Source of the DNA: Anaerohalosphaera lusitana | GTDB taxonomy: Bacteria > Planctomycetota > Phycisphaerae > Sedimentisphaerales > Anaerohalosphaeraceae | Direction of reading: 5' to 3' | DNA length: 64,000 nucleotides | Assembly (NCBI RefSeq): GCF_002007645.1 | Contig: NZ_CP019791.1 | Location: forward strand, 3,712,593 to 3,776,592 | In this document: positions 59,870 to 64,000 of the stretch, piece by piece | How the letters are laid out: every line of letters starts with the position of its first letter | Numbering within the stretch: the stretch's first letter is position 1 | The notes under the pieces: generated by a model | What the model was told of the DNA's origin: nothing | Seen by the model: the letters and a program-made list of their open reading frames with translations, nothing else | The model's database searches: none | Made by a program: the position numbers and the translations under genes

Positions 59870-60595
59870 ATGGGACAGTTTTTATATTTTATCGCGGCGG
59901 GCGAAAAGGCAGACACGCTCTGCTCGCGACTGCGTTCGATGGCCGAGCAGGGTATCGAGATCACCAGGCGAAAATGCAAAGGGCCCGAAGGCAAAGACGG
60001 CAGCATACACACCGCCGAACCGGCCAAACGAGCGATGTACCTTGAGAACGAGCAGACGTGGATGCCCAGCGCGTGCGGCGAATTCCATGTCGGCTACTAC
60101 GACGACGACCCGCCAGGGCCCGCCGACATCCAGCGGCCGGACGCGATCGGCGGCCATCCGGTCGAGATGTGCGGACAAAAATGGCTCGTGCCCGCGATAC
60201 GTTTGATCGACGGAGGGTCGGCACTGCCGCAGGCGATGACGTTCGAGAACGGCCGGGTGATCGCCGAGCCGATACCGAGATACGCCGAGCTGAGCAGCCG
60301 CGTGGAAAAATTCTTCGACGAGTTCGTCGCCGCCCACTCGCCCGACAGCGACGGCGTCGTGGGCACCTGGGCGGACCCGATGGGCTCGCTTGAGCTGATA
60401 GCGGACGCGATGAGCCTGAACTATTACATCGGAGTAAACGAGCTTGCCGTGCTCAGAGCGGTGACGACGCACTCGATGAAAGAGGCGATGATGGCGATGA
60501 TCGACTGGCCGACCGTCAAGAAAGCGGCGGAGGCGGAGGCTAAAAAAAAACGCACCGACGAAAACTGCGATACTGCCGATGGCGTGCCGGGCTGA
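59870..60595 (+). CDS. Tail assembly chaperone (G-like, zero frame)
   Basis: 241 residues. It starts after three GAAAAAGG repeats, of which the last provides the ribosome site. The fold is mixed, with a helical C-terminal half (SLELIADAMSLNYYIGVNELAVLRAVTTHSMKEAMMAM). It lies between the tail tube and tape measure, like lambda G. Nine A residues at 60542-60550 near the 3' end allow a -1 frameshift. The zero frame stops at 60595, while the -1 frame runs to 60654. Confidence 0.65.
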   Translation: MGQFLYFIAAGEKADTLCSRLRSMAEQGIEITRRKCKGPEGKDGSIHTAEPAKRAMYLENEQTWMPSACGEFHVGYYDDDPPGPADIQRPDAIGGHPVEMCGQKWLVPAIRLIDGGSALPQAMTFENGRVIAEPIPRYAELSSRVEKFFDEFVAAHSPDSDGVVGTWADPMGSLELIADAMSLNYYIGVNELAVLRAVTTHSMKEAMMAMIDWPTVKKAAEAEAKKKRTDENCDTADGVPG

Positions 60596-60654
60596 TACCC
60601 GGCTACCTGCCGACGTTCGCGGATGTGTACTGGTTTAACTGCGAGATGGGCTGA
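60542..60654 (+). other. Programmed -1 frameshift site and extension (GT-like)
   Basis: A9 at 60542-60550 spans three AAA codons of the zero frame. After a -1 slip the frame continues ACG CAC CGA for 34 codons to a TGA at 60652-60654. The added peptide ends RWRAGLIPGYLPTFADVYWF plus NCEMG and looks protein-like. A GCCGGG/CCCGGC hairpin lies about 35 bases after the slip site, around the zero-frame stop. The next gene begins six bases after the extension's stop. Confidence 0.6.
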
Positions 60655-60660
60655 TAAAAA

Positions 60661-61128
60661 ATGATCGTAATGGAACTTGAAATGCGGGGCTCGCTGGAGG
60701 GCAAGAAGATGCGGTTCAAGTCCGCCACCAAGGCCGCCCTCAAGACGGTGGTCAAGAGCTGGCACAAACAGGCCCTGCCAAAACATTTCAAGTCCGGCGC
60801 AAAGCGGCGGTACGACTACGACGCCCGGCACCCGCGTTACGCACGCTACAAACGCAGAAAGGGCCTGCCGCCGTTGGTGTTCTCGGGCCGGTCGAAAAAA
60901 CAGCTCACGCGAACGATCAAGGTCGTCGACTCCGGCGGCGTGGTGAAAGGAAAATTCGTCACCGACAACCGCGTGCGATACTTCTGGATGACACCGCCGG
61001 GCCATCCGAAAAAGGGCGAAGAACTGATCGCCACCAGCAAAAGCGAACAGCGGGACATGGCCGCGGCGATCACGGAGATGATCGAGGACGACCTGGAAAA
61101 AGTCAACGACAAAAAGGTGTACAAATAA
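60661..61128 (+). CDS. Phage morphogenesis-type basic protein
   Basis: 155 residues, strongly basic (KSGAKRRYDYDARHPRYARYKRRKGLPPLVFSG). The segment FSGRSKKQLTRTIKV followed by RYFWMTPPGHPKKGEELIA resembles phage virion-morphogenesis or neck proteins. Its stop overlaps the tape measure start. Confidence 0.55.
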   Translation: MIVMELEMRGSLEGKKMRFKSATKAALKTVVKSWHKQALPKHFKSGAKRRYDYDARHPRYARYKRRKGLPPLVFSGRSKKQLTRTIKVVDSGGVVKGKFVTDNRVRYFWMTPPGHPKKGEELIATSKSEQRDMAAAITEMIEDDLEKVNDKKVYK

Positions 61129-62720
61129 TGGCTGGAAAAATAGATTTCAAAATCTCGGCGGATCCCGACAAGGCCCAGGCGGACATGGCCAAGGTCATCA
61201 ACAAGCAGGACAAGATGATCGAAAAGCTCAAGTCCCAGAACAAACAGACCAAACGCACCAGCAAATCCACCAAGGGGCTGACCAGGTCGATTATGGAGAT
61301 AGGCGGAGGGTTCGCAGCCGGGCAGTTTGCGCTGGATAAATTTAAATCAGGGGTGGAGTTACTAAAAAACGAATATGACGATCTTATCCGCAAACAAGAC
61401 GAAGCCGCAAAAGCACATATGACGGTTGCCGAATCTGCTATCGATGCGATTCGCGGTTCAATGGGTTTCGCAGATCCGCAGGCGGCGGACAAGATGATCA
61501 GCGACATCTACGCGGAGGCGGCTAAGGCCCCCAACCTTTCCAGGCGGCAGGCGGTTGGAGCTTACGAGGTTTGGACAGGTGCTGATCCGACGTTCACAAA
61601 AGAAGAGGCTTTGCAGGCGGTCAAATTCTCATCGGGCACTACTGCGGGTGCTCGCGATAATACGGTCAAACTGGCCGGTCAACTTCAGCTTCTGCTCGGC
61701 GGCGACGTAGGGGACAATTTCGATCTTGCCCAGTTTCTCAGCGAGCAGGCGGGCGAATACGATGAGCAGTTACCCGCCGCCATGCAGGGTATATTTAAAA
61801 GCGTCAAAATGGGTGCCGACCCCGAAGATATGATAGCCAGGTTAACGACCGTCGTACAGCAGAAACAGAAACCACGGGCGCTATCAACATTTGCAAATTT
61901 AATGGCGCAAGTGGATAACAAGGCCCGCATCGAACGCAAACCAGGGCAGAAGCTGACCGAAGAACAAATACTGCAAAATCAGCTTCTGGACATGAGCGTG
62001 CCCGAGAGGATGGCATGGGCCGACCAAGCCAGCAAAGATGAGCTCGTAAAAGCTTTCGGCCCGACAGTTGCGACCGTCGCTCCGATGTTCGGACCAGGCG
62101 TCGGCGAACGCGGGCGAGCGGCATTAGATAAGGCCCGGGAGGAAGACTACTATGTCCGGACATTCCAAAACATGAAAAAAAGCGAATACGGCAGTCAGGT
62201 CCTCGCCGATCAGATTGGGCAGGCGGCCGCCGAAGACATTAAGCTGGTGGACAAACGTGCTGCAGCCGCAGGGCAGGCGCGTAAAACATTCGAAAACGTT
62301 TTACGAAATACCCCGGGGATTGGCTATACTGAAAAAGAAATAGCTCAAAAACTCCTGGAAATAGAAAGCACGATGGGCGATAGGCCCATTGAGCCGTTTA
62401 TACAGCAAGCCGAACTGATTAGAAGCCGCGTTTCTGATCCGACACTCGAAAAGAAACTGCCCGGTGGAACCGTGCCTGGTGTTTATTACACTAAGGAAGT
62501 TCCTAATCCCGCCTACAACCCGGAATCAGAGAAGCGATGGGAAGACGTTCTGCGATCTCTTGAAATGCAGCAACAGGCGTATCGGGAGCAAATGGAAATA
62601 CAAAAGCAGCAGCTCGAAGAGACTAAAAGCCTCAAGGAAGAGACCAAAAAGCTCAACCAGAACATGGAAAACAGCAATCAAGGCGTGCCGGTGGGCGGGT
62701 CGATGGGAGGGCTGGATTAA
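61128..62720 (+). CDS. Tail length tape-measure-like protein (short)
   Basis: 530 residues, helical throughout. It has an N-terminal coiled coil (KAQADMAKVINKQDKMIEKL), a Gly/Ala-rich hydrophobic stretch (SIMEIGGGFAAGQFALD, about 54-70), repeated helices and a C-terminal coiled coil (YREQMEIQKQQLEETKSLKEETKKL). At the usual 0.15 nm per residue the tail would be roughly 80 nm. The position agrees with a tape measure. Codon use is more AT-rich than neighbours. Confidence 0.65.
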   Translation: MAGKIDFKISADPDKAQADMAKVINKQDKMIEKLKSQNKQTKRTSKSTKGLTRSIMEIGGGFAAGQFALDKFKSGVELLKNEYDDLIRKQDEAAKAHMTVAESAIDAIRGSMGFADPQAADKMISDIYAEAAKAPNLSRRQAVGAYEVWTGADPTFTKEEALQAVKFSSGTTAGARDNTVKLAGQLQLLLGGDVGDNFDLAQFLSEQAGEYDEQLPAAMQGIFKSVKMGADPEDMIARLTTVVQQKQKPRALSTFANLMAQVDNKARIERKPGQKLTEEQILQNQLLDMSVPERMAWADQASKDELVKAFGPTVATVAPMFGPGVGERGRAALDKAREEDYYVRTFQNMKKSEYGSQVLADQIGQAAAEDIKLVDKRAAAAGQARKTFENVLRNTPGIGYTEKEIAQKLLEIESTMGDRPIEPFIQQAELIRSRVSDPTLEKKLPGGTVPGVYYTKEVPNPAYNPESEKRWEDVLRSLEMQQQAYREQMEIQKQQLEETKSLKEETKKLNQNMENSNQGVPVGGSMGGLD

Positions 62721-62723
62721 ACA

Positions 62724-63098
62724 ATGAGCACGATCGGAACCATCACATTTTTGAGGATGACAGGCCCGCAGCTTCCCTCGCTGTCGACGGTGGTCGTTCC
62801 GTTCCAGCGGCCCGGCGTCGCCGGTGCGGGTTTTCGCAAGGAAGCCGCTAAGGCCGACGACTACGTCCTGGAGACCGTCCAGGCGGTCGGCTCGCAGGTA
62901 TCGGCAAACCAGGCGGCCAACGCCTACGCCGCCTACAAGGGTCAGCTCGTCACCGTAGTCGACGACACCGGCAAGACGACCAACGCGGTGATGGTGCTCG
63001 ATGCACGCGTGACGCGGGTCGCCCGCGTGGCCACCAGCATACCGGCGGGCACGGAGTACCTGGTCTACGGCAGGTGGTCTCTCAAGCCCACGGCATAG
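62724..63098 (+). CDS. Small tail protein
   Basis: 124 residues of beta-rich sequence (MSTIGTITFLRMTGPQLPSLSTVVVPFQRPGVAGAGF). It starts three bases after the tape measure stop and precedes the large tail gene. It probably caps or joins the tail tip. No family recognised. Confidence 0.55.
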   Translation: MSTIGTITFLRMTGPQLPSLSTVVVPFQRPGVAGAGFRKEAAKADDYVLETVQAVGSQVSANQAANAYAAYKGQLVTVVDDTGKTTNAVMVLDARVTRVARVATSIPAGTEYLVYGRWSLKPTA

Positions 63099-63130
63099 CG
63101 GGTGGTAAAAAAAAGGAATAGCGATAAACG

Positions 63131-64000
63131 ATGGCACAGAAGAGTTATCAAAACAAACAGATACACGTCTGGATGAAGTCTCGCTGGCACGCCCAGTGGA
63201 TCGCCCGCCCGGACATCGAGCCGTTGAGCAGCGAGCAGACGGTCGCCCCGAAGGTGGGCACCGCCGAGCTGAAGATCCGATACGGCGAGGGCTTTTTCGC
63301 GCACGGTCAGTCCCTGCTCAGCGGCGACTACGCAGCCAGCCACGGCGATCAGTACGTGCAGATCATCGCCGCCGACGACGCCTACGGCACCAACCGCCAA
63401 ATATGGTTCACCGGCGTGATCCCCGCCGAGCAGTTCGACATCCTCGGCGAGAGCGGCGGCGTAAAGACCGCCGACCAGACCGTCAAGGCGTACTCGCTGG
63501 AATATCTGCTCGACACCCGCATGGAGAGCGGGCGGATCGAGACCGGCGGCGGCATCGCGGGCCCCGGCAGCGACCCCGTCGAGCTTGGCTATCTGCCCAC
63601 GTTCAACCAGCTCGCCGTCTCGGGCGAGATGATCGGCAACCGCAGCGACAAAAAGTACGAATTCACCAGCGACGTCGAGACTTATAAAACGTACATCTTC
63701 AACGCCGCCCAGGACGACAAGTGGAGCCACTACGATGTGCTCGAATACATCGTCGGCCATTTTCAAAAGTCGCCCGGGCCGCGGATCCGCCTGTGGATGC
63801 CCGCGGCGATCAAGGAGATGCTGGCGGGCATGTACTCGATGATGGATCTTTCGTCGCTGAGCCTCCGCCAGGCGGTCAACGCGATCGTCAACCGCAGCCG
63901 CGGTCTGTGCTGGTACATCTACACCGACCTCGACGCCAACGCCTGGCTGGTGGTTCGATCGATGATCGACGAGTCGATCGAGATATCCGGCGTCACCATC
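63131..64000 (+). CDS. Tail-tip protein (3' end off window)
   Basis: 290 residues seen, cut by the right edge. An N-terminal beta domain (IHVWMKSRWHAQWIARPDIEPL, AELKIRYGEGFF, RQIWFTGVIPAEQFDI) and then an alpha/beta part (DVLEYIVGHFQKSPGPRIRL, LRQAVNAIVNRSRGLCWYIYTD) resemble tail hub or baseplate proteins of the gpD/gp27 type. Function by position and shape. Confidence 0.55.
   Translation, partial: MAQKSYQNKQIHVWMKSRWHAQWIARPDIEPLSSEQTVAPKVGTAELKIRYGEGFFAHGQSLLSGDYAASHGDQYVQIIAADDAYGTNRQIWFTGVIPAEQFDILGESGGVKTADQTVKAYSLEYLLDTRMESGRIETGGGIAGPGSDPVELGYLPTFNQLAVSGEMIGNRSDKKYEFTSDVETYKTYIFNAAQDDKWSHYDVLEYIVGHFQKSPGPRIRLWMPAAIKEMLAGMYSMMDLSSLSLRQAVNAIVNRSRGLCWYIYTDLDANAWLVVRSMIDESIEISGVTI

Noticed and set aside
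1-64000. CRISPR arrays, rRNA, insertion sequences
   Set aside because: No regularly spaced repeats, no rRNA-like stretch and no transposase-like protein were found on either strand.

Overview
The window looks like a chromosome segment of a planctomycete, most likely of the Phycisphaerae/Sedimentisphaerales type (inference, no search run). Pointers are a PEP-CTERM protein, a short dockerin-like C-terminus (GDLTGDCYVDLEDF type) on an exported protein, a Tat-exported sulfatase, a GH20 hexosaminidase with an NPCBM domain, many lipoproteins, and large PAS histidine kinases. Base composition is moderately GC-rich. The first 32.4 kb is host chromosome. From about 32.5 kb to the right edge everything reads as one rightward-transcribed prophage.

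Host part. 1-7.3 kb: a duplicated four-Cys protein, a thioredoxin-fold exported protein without the CxxC, a CsgG/LpoB-like lipoprotein convergent with an MltA-type lytic transglycosylase, a DUF1015-class V aminotransferase pair, and a PEP-CTERM protein. 7.6-17 kb: a free methionine-R-sulfoxide reductase, three related PAS histidine kinases with no response regulator beside them, a degenerate toprim-like protein, a YbaK-type deacylase, and a two-gene YeeE/YedE sulfur transporter. 17.3-32.3 kb: the GH20 enzyme, a class I aminotransferase, a large hybrid kinase (sensor, HisKA, HATPase, REC, HPt), an Lcl-domain exported protein, an ECF sigma/anti-sigma/exported-protein operon, a zinc-ribbon membrane protein, a sulfatase, and a small unknown gene with a clear promoter. 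Two 82-bp copies of a strongly folding imperfect palindrome lie at 20.0 and 28.7 kb.

Prophage part. At 32455-32497 is the 3' half of a tRNA-Pro(GGG) on the minus strand, followed by its own terminator. The 5' side abuts foreign DNA, so this is an attachment-site remnant. The intact tRNA should lie right of the window. 33.2-41.6 kb holds small overlapping genes of mostly unknown function, a phage metallopeptidase, a ParB-like protein with three tandem unknown modules, and a protein with a histone-H1-like tail. 41.9-53.8 kb is the packaging and head region: Nu1-like small terminase with a basic tail, a three-Cys-motif DUF5131 protein, a stand-alone FtsK gamma domain, an AP2-domain protein, GpA-type large terminase, a gpW-like protein, lambda-type portal, a protease-capsid fusion with an internal start, and a decoration protein. 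54-64 kb holds connector, possible lysis, fibre and tail genes. These include a tail tube, a probable -1 frameshift pair of tail chaperones, and a short tape measure. The order is that of a siphovirus-like long-tailed phage with lambda- and Mu-like parts. No integrase, repressor, polymerase or endolysin is visible; these may lie beyond 64 kb.
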